51,372 bases of DNA from a virus. Positions within the stretch are counted from its first letter, which is position 1; each line of letters opens with the position of its first letter. This document shows, in pieces, positions 25,572 through 33,966 of this stretch. The DNA lies in the IMG/VR virus record IMGVR_UViG_3300042523_001092, positions 1 to 51,372 of that record. The stretch is one strand, 5' to 3'. A model generated the notes under the pieces. That model had not been told where the DNA came from. It saw only the letters and a list, made by a program, of their open reading frames with translations, and did not search any database. The translations under genes and the position numbers were made by a program.

Positions 25572-26136
25572 AGTACTCGTTCTTGGGGAAGATGTTACTC
25601 AAGATTCAGTTAGAGAAATCATAAGATCTATCTATGAGCTAAACATGGAAGATGAGCAGGCAGAAGCTCTTTTTACAGAATATGAAAGACAACCTATTCA
25701 CTTGATTTTAAATACATACGGAGGAAGTGTGTATGATGGTTTAGGTTTAATTGGAGCTATGGATATTTCTCGTACTCCGGTAGTAGTTACTTGTATAGGT
25801 TCAGCTATGAGTATGGGTCTTTTAATTTTAGCCTCTGGTGACTTCAGAAGAATACATGCATATTCCACTGCAATGTATCATCAGATCAGCTCATTATCTT
25901 ATGACAAACTGGAAGGTTTGAAAAAAGACATACAAGAAATCGAAAGACTCGAAAAAATATTTGACTCTGTTCTGCTTAAAAAGACAAAGTTGAAAGATGA
26001 AGATTTGTTAAAGCATAAACATTCCAAGAGTGAGTGGTACATTACTCCCAAAGAAGCTCTGAAATATGGAATAGTTGATGAAATCTTAGGAGAAGTTCCC
26101 ATATTGAAAAAAACTAGAGCAAAAAAGGCTTCTTAA
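25537..26136 (+). CDS. clpP: ClpP-like serine protease
   Basis: A 199-residue ClpP-fold peptidase. The nucleophile motif is GSAMSMG (Ser about 92, where bacterial ClpP has A-A-S-M-G). The catalytic His is in MYHQIS (about 115), two residues closer to the Ser than usual. HLILNTYGGSVYDGLGLIGA matches the oxyanion/handle region. A TTG three bases upstream (25534) is also possible. With the ClpC-like unfoldase it could form a phage ClpCP complex; it might instead serve as a prohead-type protease, but maturation proteases usually sit near capsid genes. Confidence 0.9.
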   Translation: MELIQDQKKKNRVLVLGEDVTQDSVREIIRSIYELNMEDEQAEALFTEYERQPIHLILNTYGGSVYDGLGLIGAMDISRTPVVVTCIGSAMSMGLLILASGDFRRIHAYSTAMYHQISSLSYDKLEGLKKDIQEIERLEKIFDSVLLKKTKLKDEDLLKHKHSKSEWYITPKEALKYGIVDEILGEVPILKKTRAKKAS

Positions 26137-26171
26137 TTTTTTCTTTTCATTTTTTTTGATTAAAATAGTAC

Positions 26172-26660
26172 ATGACGATATTTCTACTTATAATTATGTA
26201 TGCTTCGGTAGGAGGCTTATGCTGGATTCTTTTTAAAATGATCACAAATCTTGCTCAAATTCACAACATCACACCCTATCAAGTTTATCACAAATATATT
26301 AAGAGACCTGTGTGTAAGGTTCATATTAAAGCTTTGAGAATACAAAGAAATCTTGCAGGATTAGATGATCCGAATTATACCCTTCGTTTCCACGCTAAAG
26401 AAAAAGTAGATTCTTACAGCAAATATTCCCATAGCGGAAATTTAGAAGATTCAATGATGGGCTCTGAAGATTTTAGAAGAGACCTTTTGAAAGCTAAACT
26501 TATGGAATTAAAAACGAGAGTATCTGACTATTTACCAGAAAGCGGTGGTAGATTAAGACCTGCCGATATCTATTGGTTAGAACTATTCAGAAAAGAACTT
26601 AGAATGCTAGGATGGACTCCAGAACCTATAGATAAAAGTAAACTTTGGATTAAAAAATAG
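26172..26660 (+). CDS. hypothetical protein with N-terminal membrane anchor
   Basis: A 162-residue protein with one N-terminal hydrophobic segment (about 2-23) and a basic soluble part (NITPYQVYHKYIKRPVCKVH and a late LWIKK). No family recognised. Follows ClpP after a 35-nt T-rich gap with no clear hairpin. Confidence 0.6.
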   Translation: MTIFLLIIMYASVGGLCWILFKMITNLAQIHNITPYQVYHKYIKRPVCKVHIKALRIQRNLAGLDDPNYTLRFHAKEKVDSYSKYSHSGNLEDSMMGSEDFRRDLLKAKLMELKTRVSDYLPESGGRLRPADIYWLELFRKELRMLGWTPEPIDKSKLWIKK

Positions 26661-26666
26661 ATAAAT

Positions 26667-27410
26667 ATGATTAATCTTCAACTCGCACACTCCTTTAAGA
26701 CTAGTTACCGGACTGCCTATCCTTTCCCTTGTATTATCATTGATAATTTTTTACAAGAAGATACTGCAAATCAAATTGCACAAGAAATACAAAGATTCGA
26801 ACACTGGGGATACGATGCGTCGGAGTATTCTGCAAAACACCAAGTTAATAAATTTTTTAGTCCCTGGTGTGAAGAGAACCTATACGACATACAAGAAGGT
26901 GCACCGACAGCTTGGAAAGCTTTAAACTACTTAAATTCTAAAGAAGTTACAACTTTCTTAGAAAATCTAACAGGAATTGAAAATGTTATACCTGATAATA
27001 CTTTTGCTGGGGGAGGAATGCATAAAATCAATACTGGAGGTCGCCTTGCGGTTCACGCAGATTACAATATACATCCTGTAACTAAACTACACCGTAGAAT
27101 CAACCTACTTGTATATTTGAATAAAGATTGGGATTTAACATGGGGAGGAAATTTAGAACTTTGGGAAAAAGACATGTCTAAGAACACTCACAGTATTGAA
27201 CCAGTTTTTAACCGGGCAGTTATTTTTAACATTACGGATGATGCATTTCACGGTCACCCACAACCATTACAGTGCCCCGAAGAGGTTTCTCGTTACTCTT
27301 TAGCTCTGTACTACTTTACAAATACTAGACCTGAGCACGAAATTTCAGAACAGCATGCAGCTCTTTGGCAAGACCACATTCATAACACTCAGAACTATAC
27401 AAAATTTTAA
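26667..27410 (+). CDS. 2OG-Fe(II) oxygenase
   Basis: A 247-residue dioxygenase of the prolyl-hydroxylase-like 2OG-Fe(II) superfamily. The iron facial triad is HADYN (His130, Asp132) with a distal His in FHGHPQ (about 194-196), and the 2-oxoglutarate-binding Arg is in RYSLAL (about 209). INLLVYLNKDWDLTWGGNLEL is the typical core strand. Such enzymes hydroxylate proteins, nucleobases or small molecules; many phages carry them. It abuts thyA with no gap, so a nucleotide or DNA-modification role is possible but unproven. Confidence 0.88.
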   Translation: MINLQLAHSFKTSYRTAYPFPCIIIDNFLQEDTANQIAQEIQRFEHWGYDASEYSAKHQVNKFFSPWCEENLYDIQEGAPTAWKALNYLNSKEVTTFLENLTGIENVIPDNTFAGGGMHKINTGGRLAVHADYNIHPVTKLHRRINLLVYLNKDWDLTWGGNLELWEKDMSKNTHSIEPVFNRAVIFNITDDAFHGHPQPLQCPEEVSRYSLALYYFTNTRPEHEISEQHAALWQDHIHNTQNYTKF

Positions 27411-28709
27411 ATGAATAACTTAGATAAACAATATCAAGCACTCCTTCAAGACATTCTTGATAGCGGAATTAAAAAATCAGATCGTACCGGAACAGGTACG
27501 ATTTCTGTTTTCGGTAGACAGATAAGACATAAGATGTCTGAAGGCTTCCCGTTATTAACAACCAAAAAGATGGCTTGGAAGACGATGGTGACTGAGTTAC
27601 TCTGGTTTCTTCGTGGAGATACAAACATCAAATTTCTTGTTGATAACGATTGTCATATTTGGGATGGAGATTGTTATAAAGCGTATATTAAAAGATATAA
27701 TAAAGGTGAATATGTTGGTAAAACCAAATTATTAGAAAATTCTAAGAAAAATAGAACATTGACTGAACCATTCACACAAGAAGAATTCATCAACAAAATT
27801 AAAACAGATGATGAATTTGCTAAGAAGTGGGGTGAGTTAGGTCCGGTATATGGTAAGCAGTGGAGAAAATGGAGAGGAGAAGATGGATATGATTGGAATA
27901 CAAAAGTTAGTGAAACCCAAATAGACCAAATCCAAAACCTAATCCAAGACCTTAAAACAAATCCAGACTCAAGGAGACTAATGGTTTCTGCTTGGAATGT
28001 AGGTGAATTAGACCAAATGGTTCTTCCACCTTGTCATTATGGATTTCAAGTTTATACAAGAGAGTTGAGTTTGGAAGAACGTAGAGCCTTGGTTTTAAAA
28101 GATACACAATATACTCTGCCTCCATCAACAAATTGGACAGAAGATGAAATAAAAGAAGGTAAACGACAATTAGAGGAAGCAAATATCCCAACCAGAGCAA
28201 TCTCTTTAATGTGGAATCAACGTTCAGTAGATACATTCTTAGGATTACCATTCAACATTGCTTCTTATGGTTTATTACTTGAAATTATTGCCAAAGTAGT
28301 AAATATGGTTCCTGATGAATTGATTGGTAATCTCGGAGACGTACACCTATATTCAAACCATGTTGAGCAGGCTAAAGAGCAAATTCGTAGAGAGATGACA
28401 TGGGAAGAACAAGTTCAATGGGTTATAAAGAACACCGACGTAGAGATGGAGAATCTTTATATAGTAGAAGAAATTGCTAAAGATAGTACGCCTAAATATA
28501 CAAGAGAACCTTTTCCATTACCAACACTGAACATTAATACTGAGTTCTGGCCTTATGAAGGCGGAGAATGCGGAGAAGGCCCATTGGATGCTATTGCAGT
28601 ATTTAATGGATTTCGGGATAGTAACTTTTGTAAATGTTTATTAGAAGCCGATATTCAACTCGCAAACTACCAATCCCACCCGGCAATCAAAGCACCTTTA
28701 TCAAATTAA
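27411..28709 (+). CDS. thyA: thymidylate synthase with insertions
   Basis: A 432-residue ThyA converting dUMP to dTMP with methylene-tetrahydrofolate. It has SDRTGTGT and PLLTTKK near the N-terminus, LGPVYGKQWR, the catalytic Cys in PPCHYGFQ (about 208), LMWNQRSVDTFLGLPFNIASY, GDVHLYSNH and the family C-terminus IKAP. Normal ThyA is about 264 residues; here extra segments lie near 90-130, 220-255 and before the C-terminal H-P-A-I-K-A-P (around 395-420). All catalytic parts look intact, so this is an expanded ThyA rather than a broken one. Confidence 0.96.
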   Translation: MNNLDKQYQALLQDILDSGIKKSDRTGTGTISVFGRQIRHKMSEGFPLLTTKKMAWKTMVTELLWFLRGDTNIKFLVDNDCHIWDGDCYKAYIKRYNKGEYVGKTKLLENSKKNRTLTEPFTQEEFINKIKTDDEFAKKWGELGPVYGKQWRKWRGEDGYDWNTKVSETQIDQIQNLIQDLKTNPDSRRLMVSAWNVGELDQMVLPPCHYGFQVYTRELSLEERRALVLKDTQYTLPPSTNWTEDEIKEGKRQLEEANIPTRAISLMWNQRSVDTFLGLPFNIASYGLLLEIIAKVVNMVPDELIGNLGDVHLYSNHVEQAKEQIRREMTWEEQVQWVIKNTDVEMENLYIVEEIAKDSTPKYTREPFPLPTLNINTEFWPYEGGECGEGPLDAIAVFNGFRDSNFCKCLLEADIQLANYQSHPAIKAPLSN

Positions 28710-28712
28710 ATT

Positions 28713-29537
28713 ATGAATAAACTCATTGGGATATTTAAGCAATACAAAACCCAATTAACATGGATATACTTGTTTATGTTACTTACAGAACTTTCCATTT
28801 TATCAACACCTTTCTTATTGGGGAAGAGTATAGATGGATTGATTGCTGGTAATTGGTATTGGATTGTGCTTTTAGGTATTTCATATTTTTTATCGAACTT
28901 CTTCAATTACAAGCGAATGGTTTATGACACAAAAGTCTACACCACCATTTATAATGACATAGCGTTAAAATTTCTTAAAAAGGATGACGTTGATGTCTCA
29001 ACTAAGATAGCCAGAACAGGTATGGCGCATGAAATTGTTAATGTCTTAGAAGGTTATGTGCATTATTATATCGCAACAATTGTAACTATAATTGGCTCCT
29101 TTATTTTTATCTTTTCCGAGAATTGGCAAGTTGGTGTGCTCGTTAGCGTCTCAATTATTTTTATCGTAAGTTCAGTATTTATACTTTATAAAAAAATAAA
29201 GCAAGGGATTGTTATAGCAAATAATCACTACGAAACTCAAGCAAAATCAATTGAATGTGGATATGCAAGTTCCGAATCTTTCTTTAACAGGAGAAGAAAG
29301 ATTGAAATCTGCCAATCAACAATCCAGGGTAAAAATTGGTTTCTTATAAACGGCATCAAGTATGTCTTTTTAATTTTATCGATTATACTTCTAATAACCA
29401 CAACAAAAGACATCACAATAGGTAGTGTGATAACTGTATACTCATATGTAAACAACTTTCTAATCGCACTACTATCAGCACCAGTTGCGATTGAAATGTT
29501 TTTACGCATCAGCGATGTATTAAAAAGATTAGACTAA
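28713..29537 (+). CDS. lone ABC-transporter-like transmembrane domain
   Basis: A 274-residue protein with about six hydrophobic segments (near 16-36, 48-66, 118-136, 142-162, 215-234, 240-262) in the pattern of an ABC exporter type-1 membrane domain, including an early PFLLGKSIDGLI coupling-like region and long cytoplasmic helices. No nucleotide-binding domain follows in frame: it stops before any Walker A motif. It may be a truncated acquired transporter, or a membrane domain that partners a host ATPase. Directly after its stop lies the 3' end of another gene. Confidence 0.65.
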   Translation: MNKLIGIFKQYKTQLTWIYLFMLLTELSILSTPFLLGKSIDGLIAGNWYWIVLLGISYFLSNFFNYKRMVYDTKVYTTIYNDIALKFLKKDDVDVSTKIARTGMAHEIVNVLEGYVHYYIATIVTIIGSFIFIFSENWQVGVLVSVSIIFIVSSVFILYKKIKQGIVIANNHYETQAKSIECGYASSESFFNRRRKIEICQSTIQGKNWFLINGIKYVFLILSIILLITTTKDITIGSVITVYSYVNNFLIALLSAPVAIEMFLRISDVLKRLD

Positions 29538-29628
29538 CAATATCCACCACCCAGATCGAGAGACAGCAGAAAAGTACCTTCTAGATAACTACACAGGAGA
29601 TGGGGAATGCTGGGTGGTAGGAAACTAA
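29533..29628 (+). pseudogene. orphan 3' end of a displaced gene
   Basis: In the +1 frame relative to the transporter gene, 31 codons from 29533 encode a sensible protein end (DRETAEKYLLDNY, then GDGECWVVGN) before TAA at 29626. A stop at 29530 closes the frame upstream and there is no start codon. It looks like the C-terminal remnant of a gene whose 5' part was replaced when the transporter-like gene arrived. Confidence 0.45.
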
Positions 29629-29684
29629 TACAGATACACACACTACACTTATTAAACATTTCTTATATTTTCCATAAAATAGAT

Positions 29685-29894
29685 ATGGAATCTTCATATT
29701 TTGAAATTTGGCTTGAAGTCAAATCAAAACAGTTTATAAATTCTACCATCTTTTCTACAGATTCTTCTCTTGAAGAAGACATTATGCTGTTTCTAGATGC
29801 TGATCCCGGGCTTACTGAAATATTCTCCAGAGAGTTAAAATTCTCTAATGTTTTTGAAGAATTAAAGAAAAAGATTACAGAAAAGATCTCGTGA
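29685..29894 (+). CDS. small hypothetical acidic protein
   Basis: A 69-residue acidic protein from ATG 29685 (MESSYFEIWLEVKSKQFINS). An in-frame ATG at 29607 would add 26 residues, but that extension overlaps the orphan gene end and is unlike the rest. No motif recognised. Overlaps the kinase gene by 4 nt. Confidence 0.5.
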   Translation: MESSYFEIWLEVKSKQFINSTIFSTDSSLEEDIMLFLDADPGLTEIFSRELKFSNVFEELKKKITEKIS

Positions 29895-30670
29895 AAAAGC
29901 GTATTTTAGTGATCGGTGATTCATGCACCGATGAATTTGTGTATGGAGAGTGTAAAAGACTAAATCCCGAAGCTCCTACTCCAGTTTTTACTCCTACTCA
30001 CACTTCCTCTAATAGAGGAATGGCTGGAAATGTGGTAGAAAATCTCGAAAGTCTGGGAGTTTTTAGTGTAGATTTTATCTCAAATAAAAATCAAATCACG
30101 AAGACTCGGTACGTTGAAAAAAATTCAAACTATATTCTTTTGCGTGTTGATCAGAATGATAGAGCAGAAGAAGTTTCGATGAATGATTTGAGCAATGCAG
30201 AAATCGAAAAATATGATGCTGTGATAGTATCTGATTATAACAAAGGATTCTTGCACGAAGAAGCAATAGATTATATTCTCAGAATGGCTAAATGCAGTTT
30301 TATTGACACAAAGAAACCGTTTGGTGAATGGATTAAGTTCGCATCTTGGGTTAAAGTTAATAAATCTGAATCTCTAAATTCTGCCCATAATATAGATATT
30401 CTAAAAGAAATTAAAAATAGAATGATTGTTACGCTGGGATCTGAGGGGGCTTCTTGGAATGACAGAATCTTTCCTACTAAACCTGCTGAAGTTAGAGATG
30501 TAGCAGGAGCCGGAGATACCTTTATTTCTGCCCTGGTTGCGGCTTATACAAAAACAGTTGACATCAAGAAGTCTATTAAATTTGCAAATGATTGCGCTTC
30601 TAGAGTTGTTAGAAAGCGAGGAGTTACTGATATGTCAGAGATGATAAACTACTACGTTCAACTTAAATGA
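29891..30670 (+). CDS. PfkB/HldE-type sugar kinase
   Basis: A 259-residue ribokinase-fold kinase starting at GTG 29891. LVIGDSCTDEFVYGECKRLN and EAPTPVF match the start of the HldE (RfaE) heptose-7-phosphate kinase domain, and DVAGAGDTF (about 204-212) is the PfkB anion-hole and catalytic-Asp motif. NKGFLHEEAI and a late C-A-S-R-V-V segment also fit. The second HldE domain (nucleotidyltransferase) is absent. It could phosphorylate a heptose or another sugar phosphate. A heptosyltransferase-like domain is encoded about 6 kb downstream, which makes a heptose role attractive. Confidence 0.88.
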   Translation: MKKRILVIGDSCTDEFVYGECKRLNPEAPTPVFTPTHTSSNRGMAGNVVENLESLGVFSVDFISNKNQITKTRYVEKNSNYILLRVDQNDRAEEVSMNDLSNAEIEKYDAVIVSDYNKGFLHEEAIDYILRMAKCSFIDTKKPFGEWIKFASWVKVNKSESLNSAHNIDILKEIKNRMIVTLGSEGASWNDRIFPTKPAEVRDVAGAGDTFISALVAAYTKTVDIKKSIKFANDCASRVVRKRGVTDMSEMINYYVQLK

Positions 30671-30954
30671 TGATCTTTATATTGGCATATCTCTCTCTTG
30701 TAATATTTTACTTTTTCCGGGTAATGAAGAGCGAGAGAAACGAAATAGCAGAAAAAATAGTTAAAGAAGTTGATAATCACAATTTAGAAACTCTAAAGGA
30801 ATTTTCTGAAAGAAAAATATCTCCAATTGAGTACAACAGACAAATAAAAAACTACAAAAGAGAAGTTTCAAATGCTCTTTTATCTAGAGCAATTACTTAT
30901 CCATTTTCTTTGATTCTTAAACTTTTTAAGAAACTTTTATATAAAAATAAATAA
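30667..30954 (+). CDS. small membrane-anchored hypothetical protein
   Basis: A 95-residue protein with one N-terminal hydrophobic segment (about 2-18), a charged helical middle (SERNEIAEKIVKEVDNHN), and a basic end (LFKKLLYKNK). Overlaps the kinase by 4 nt. Function unknown. Confidence 0.55.
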   Translation: MMIFILAYLSLVIFYFFRVMKSERNEIAEKIVKEVDNHNLETLKEFSERKISPIEYNRQIKNYKREVSNALLSRAITYPFSLILKLFKKLLYKNK

Positions 30955-30960
30955 TATTAG

Positions 30961-32427
30961 ATGCAGGATATTATTAGAAAATATTCAGAAGAAATTCTGG
31001 AATTCTATTCTCAGGGACTTAATTACTCGCAAATCTCGCGAAAGCTTATCGAAGATTTCTCGCTAGAGATTTCTAACATGGATTCATTCAGAAGAGCGAT
31101 TTCTACATTTATCAACAAAGCTGTTGAATCAGCTCCGTTTCAGGAGATTTCTGAAGAGCTTGAAAAAGAAGAAAGCACTTTCGCAGATAGATACCAACAT
31201 GAACAAAGTTATTATTATGATGAGATTAAAGATCTCTACATAGTACATATCAAAAATAAGCCTTACAGATTTACTGGTACGATTGTTAGAGATATGAAAG
31301 CGAGATATTCAAACATGGATGGATCGCCAGAAACAATCAATGAAATCTGTAGGAACTTTGAAATACCCAGAAATATTTTTGTTCATATAAAAACCACTTT
31401 CGGCTGGACTCACGATTCAGAGCCAGTTACCGAGGAAGAATTGATGAACAAAGACTTGGACGAAATGGTTAACGATCTTCTACAGAAGAGAAAATTTTCC
31501 TATTTTCAAAAGTACACTCGAAAAGAAGAAAAAATGCTTCAAGATGCAGCTTCTAATTGGTGGGCTTTTCAGGGATTAAAGGTGAATCCTTTCATAGAAA
31601 AAATGAAAGACTATCTTTTAAGCTACAAAGTTGAAAAGCTAAAGCTTCCAGAAGGTGAACCTCATGCAGTAGTTATTTCTCCCTACGATCTACACTATGG
31701 AAAATATTCATGGTCAGGTGAAGTAATGGAGCAATATAATCGCCAGATTGCTAAAGAGCTTTTACTCGAAAAGACAAGAAGCCTGATTCCAGATATTATC
31801 AAGTATAGTGTAGAAAAGGTTATTATTCCAGTAGGCTCTGACTTTTTTCATATTGATACTCTGGGTGGAACTACCACAAAAGGTACTCCTCAAGACTGTG
31901 ATGGAACTTATGTTCAGATAATGGTAGAAGGAAACCAGTTGATGGTAGAATTTATCGATATCATGAGACAGGTGGCTAACGTGGAAATTGTATTAGCTGC
32001 AGGAAACCACGACTTTAAATTATCACATGCTCTTTTACAATTCTTGGGTGCATACTATCGGAATGCAGACGATGTTAATGTTTTAGAGTCTCATCGTTTT
32101 AGACAGTATTTTACCTACGGAAAAACTTTAATGGGATTCACTCACGGTGATGGGGCAAAACATTCAGATTTACCAATGTTGATGGCAAATGAGGCTCCGG
32201 AAGAATGGTCTAAGTGTTCGAACAAAGTCTTCTTTACCGGACATTTACATCATGAAGTAGTAAAAGATTATAATGGAGTTAGAGTATTCCAAATGCCAAG
32301 CCTATCTGGCAGCGATAGATGGCATCATAATCATGGGTATGAAGGTTCAACTAGAGCTCTTCATGCTTATGTTATACATAAAGAAACGGGTGTTAAGGCT
32401 ACTTTGATGGCAAACGTAGTCAAATAA
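30961..32427 (+). CDS. large metallophosphoesterase with N-terminal HTH-like region
   Basis: A 488-residue protein. The N-terminal 180 residues are helical and look DNA-binding-like. The C-terminal calcineurin-like domain has SPYDLHYGK (about 240), GSDFFHID (about 296), AAGNHDFK (about 347), FTHGDGAKH and TGHLHHE (about 427): the full D-x-H, G-D/S-x, G-N-H-D, G-H-x-H set. It resembles SbcD/Mre11-type and phage-specific phosphoesterases, so DNA end processing is a possible role. The operon ends at a terminator 60 nt later. Confidence 0.86.
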   Translation: MQDIIRKYSEEILEFYSQGLNYSQISRKLIEDFSLEISNMDSFRRAISTFINKAVESAPFQEISEELEKEESTFADRYQHEQSYYYDEIKDLYIVHIKNKPYRFTGTIVRDMKARYSNMDGSPETINEICRNFEIPRNIFVHIKTTFGWTHDSEPVTEEELMNKDLDEMVNDLLQKRKFSYFQKYTRKEEKMLQDAASNWWAFQGLKVNPFIEKMKDYLLSYKVEKLKLPEGEPHAVVISPYDLHYGKYSWSGEVMEQYNRQIAKELLLEKTRSLIPDIIKYSVEKVIIPVGSDFFHIDTLGGTTTKGTPQDCDGTYVQIMVEGNQLMVEFIDIMRQVANVEIVLAAGNHDFKLSHALLQFLGAYYRNADDVNVLESHRFRQYFTYGKTLMGFTHGDGAKHSDLPMLMANEAPEEWSKCSNKVFFTGHLHHEVVKDYNGVRVFQMPSLSGSDRWHHNHGYEGSTRALHAYVIHKETGVKATLMANVVK

Positions 32428-32438
32428 CGAAGAAATAT

Positions 32439-32486
32439 TGCATGTTATAGCTGTAAGTATCTTCCCCTGATCTAGCTTTTCATGCA
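32439..32486 (+). other. possible structured RNA upstream of terminator
   Basis: TGCATG (32439-32444) can pair with CATGCA (32481-32486). An inner AGCT (32449-32452) can pair with AGCT (32474-32477), giving a stacked hairpin with an internal loop immediately before the terminator. It could be a transcript 3'-end structure or a small RNA. Part of the 216-nt gap 32428-32643. Confidence 0.3.
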
Positions 32487-32487
32487 C

Positions 32488-32514
32488 AGGAGCCTCAAAA
32501 GAGGCTCCTTTTTT
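32488..32514 (+). terminator. strong intrinsic terminator
   Basis: AGGAGCCTC, loop AAAA, GAGGCTCCT and a following T tract form a nine-base-pair Rho-independent terminator after the metallophosphoesterase gene. The AT-rich remainder of the gap (about 32515-32643) probably carries the sigma gene promoter; it includes an AATGTAT / ATACATT inverted repeat near 32528-32550. Confidence 0.95.
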
Positions 32515-32643
32515 GTCTCAGAAGCTCAAATGTATTAATTTTTATACATTAAATAAAAATGTTTAAAACATGTTAATATTACCTATTTACTTTTCTAAAA
32601 CTTTTATTATTTTTGAATTAATATTTAACTTACCTAAAATACA

Positions 32644-33336
32644 ATGGAAAATTATTACAAAGAAATCAGGAAAATTAGATTACTTTCTTATGAAGAAGAA
32701 GTAATCTTATCTAGAGAAATTAAAAAGGGCGATAAAGCTTCTCTAGAAATTTTGATTAAGCACAATCTTAGATTAGTTCTTAAGATAGCTCAATCATATC
32801 AAAATGCAGGTTTGGATTTTGAAGACATCGTAGCAGAAGGAAATCTAGGTTTAATCGAAGCTGCAACTCGTTACGATGGAGACAAAGGAAACAGATTTTC
32901 TACCTATGCTTCATGGTGGATAAGACAAGCTATTCTTTTCGCAATATCTCAAAAAGGAAGACAAGTTAGACTTCCGATGAATGTTATCAATGACATGAGG
33001 AAAATATTAGGAAAGGTGGAAATTGAAAAATCAATCAGTCTTGATACCAATGTTAGCGAAGACGATGATAGGTCAAATGAAAACTTCTTTCCAGCTGAAT
33101 GCGAATACACAAAAGGAGAAAATCTCGAATATGCAAAATTCTTCGTTAAAAAGTGTATTGATTGTATAAATGAAAGAGATAGAGAAATTGTTCTTGCATA
33201 TTATGGAATTGATAGAGAATACGAACTATCCAAAGATCTTATTTCAGAAAGATATGGTTTAACTCGTACTCGAGTTAATCAAATCATAAAATCTTCTCTT
33301 CAGTCTATTAGAACTAAACTTGGAGTAAGATCTTAA
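32644..33336 (+). CDS. sigma-70 family RNA polymerase sigma factor
   Basis: A 230-residue sigma factor. Region 1.2/2 is well preserved: YYKEIRKIRLLSYEEEVILS, LIKHNLRLVLKIAQSYQNAG, DIVAEGNLGLIEAA, FSTYASWWIRQAI (the -10 recognition helix) and VRLPMNVINDM. After a short acidic linker comes a region 4 with ERDREIVLAYYGIDRE and the HTH YGLTRTRVNQIIKSSLQSI. The bulk of region 3 (about 40 residues in RpoD) is missing. The sequence resembles short Bacteroidota RpoD proteins. It probably diverts host polymerase to phage late genes. It has its own promoter region after a terminator. Confidence 0.93.
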   Translation: MENYYKEIRKIRLLSYEEEVILSREIKKGDKASLEILIKHNLRLVLKIAQSYQNAGLDFEDIVAEGNLGLIEAATRYDGDKGNRFSTYASWWIRQAILFAISQKGRQVRLPMNVINDMRKILGKVEIEKSISLDTNVSEDDDRSNENFFPAECEYTKGENLEYAKFFVKKCIDCINERDREIVLAYYGIDREYELSKDLISERYGLTRTRVNQIIKSSLQSIRTKLGVRS

Positions 33337-33353
33337 ACTCTTCTTCCCTTTCT

Positions 33354-33361
33354 TATATAAT
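33354..33361 (+). promoter_or_regulatory. TATATAAT box
   Basis: TATATAAT lies 4 nt before the ATG at 33366, between the sigma gene and the next group. Same box as elsewhere in the window. Confidence 0.32.
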
Positions 33362-33365
33362 ACTT

Positions 33366-33698
33366 ATGGAAGATGAATTTGTGAATCCAACCTTTATCAG
33401 AGATCTACCCTCAGATACTAAAGCCTCCGCAGTCCATATCAAATGGAAAAATAGACACTTTCGAATTACGATTGCAGATCATAGAAGATATGGAATCCAT
33501 ACTTCATGTTTTGAAGCATCTAATCGAGGTAAAGCTGATCAGACAAAAATGATCTTTTCTTACCGTGGAAATGACATGGACGAAGGAATAGATTATTTGC
33601 TTGATATCTTACACGGAAAGATTGAAAGCCCGAAGAAAGAACCAATTTACCAAAAACTCGATTACGATCAGTACAATGATTCTTCAAAGAAGGGATGA
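33366..33698 (+). CDS. hypothetical protein
   Basis: A 110-residue protein with a beta-rich middle (AVHIKWKNRHFRITIADHRR) and a Lys-rich end. No catalytic motif or family recognised. It precedes another small protein and the large glycosyltransferase. Confidence 0.65.
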   Translation: MEDEFVNPTFIRDLPSDTKASAVHIKWKNRHFRITIADHRRYGIHTSCFEASNRGKADQTKMIFSYRGNDMDEGIDYLLDILHGKIESPKKEPIYQKLDYDQYNDSSKKG

Positions 33699-33966
33699 TG
33701 AGAGCGTAGAGGAACTTGTTCATCGCTACTCAGATGATATGCACATTAACGTGTGTAAGAAAATATGCGAAGCTTTAAGAAGCAAAGTCGATAAAGTAAC
33801 TTTGGCCACTATCGAACCAGATGGCCTTGATATTTATTGCACTAAAGAAAATTATTTAGATACTCTCGAAACAAATCTTCCAGCTATCGAAGAAATGGAA
33901 GAATATGAATTGTGTACAGAAGTTCACGATTGGATCTCGAAATTAAGATACGATAAATGGAAATAA
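33676..33966 (+). CDS. small hypothetical protein
   Basis: A 96-residue protein from ATG 33676 (MILQRRDDESVEELVHRY), overlapping the previous gene by 23 nt. A longer form from 33601 would put 25 basic, low-quality residues over the upstream gene, so the shorter start is preferred. The body is mixed alpha/beta with Cys residues (NVCKKICEALRSK, IYCTKENYL). Function unknown. Confidence 0.6.
   Translation: MILQRRDDESVEELVHRYSDDMHINVCKKICEALRSKVDKVTLATIEPDGLDIYCTKENYLDTLETNLPAIEEMEEYELCTEVHDWISKLRYDKWK

Noticed and set aside
27952-28251. Antisense frame of 99 codons opposite thyA
   Set aside because: Shadow of a well-conserved gene; no promoter or family match.
33601-33675. Longer N-terminus for the small protein ending at 33966
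   Set aside because: Would overlap the previous gene by nearly 100 nt with basic low-quality residues; ATG at 33676 is better.
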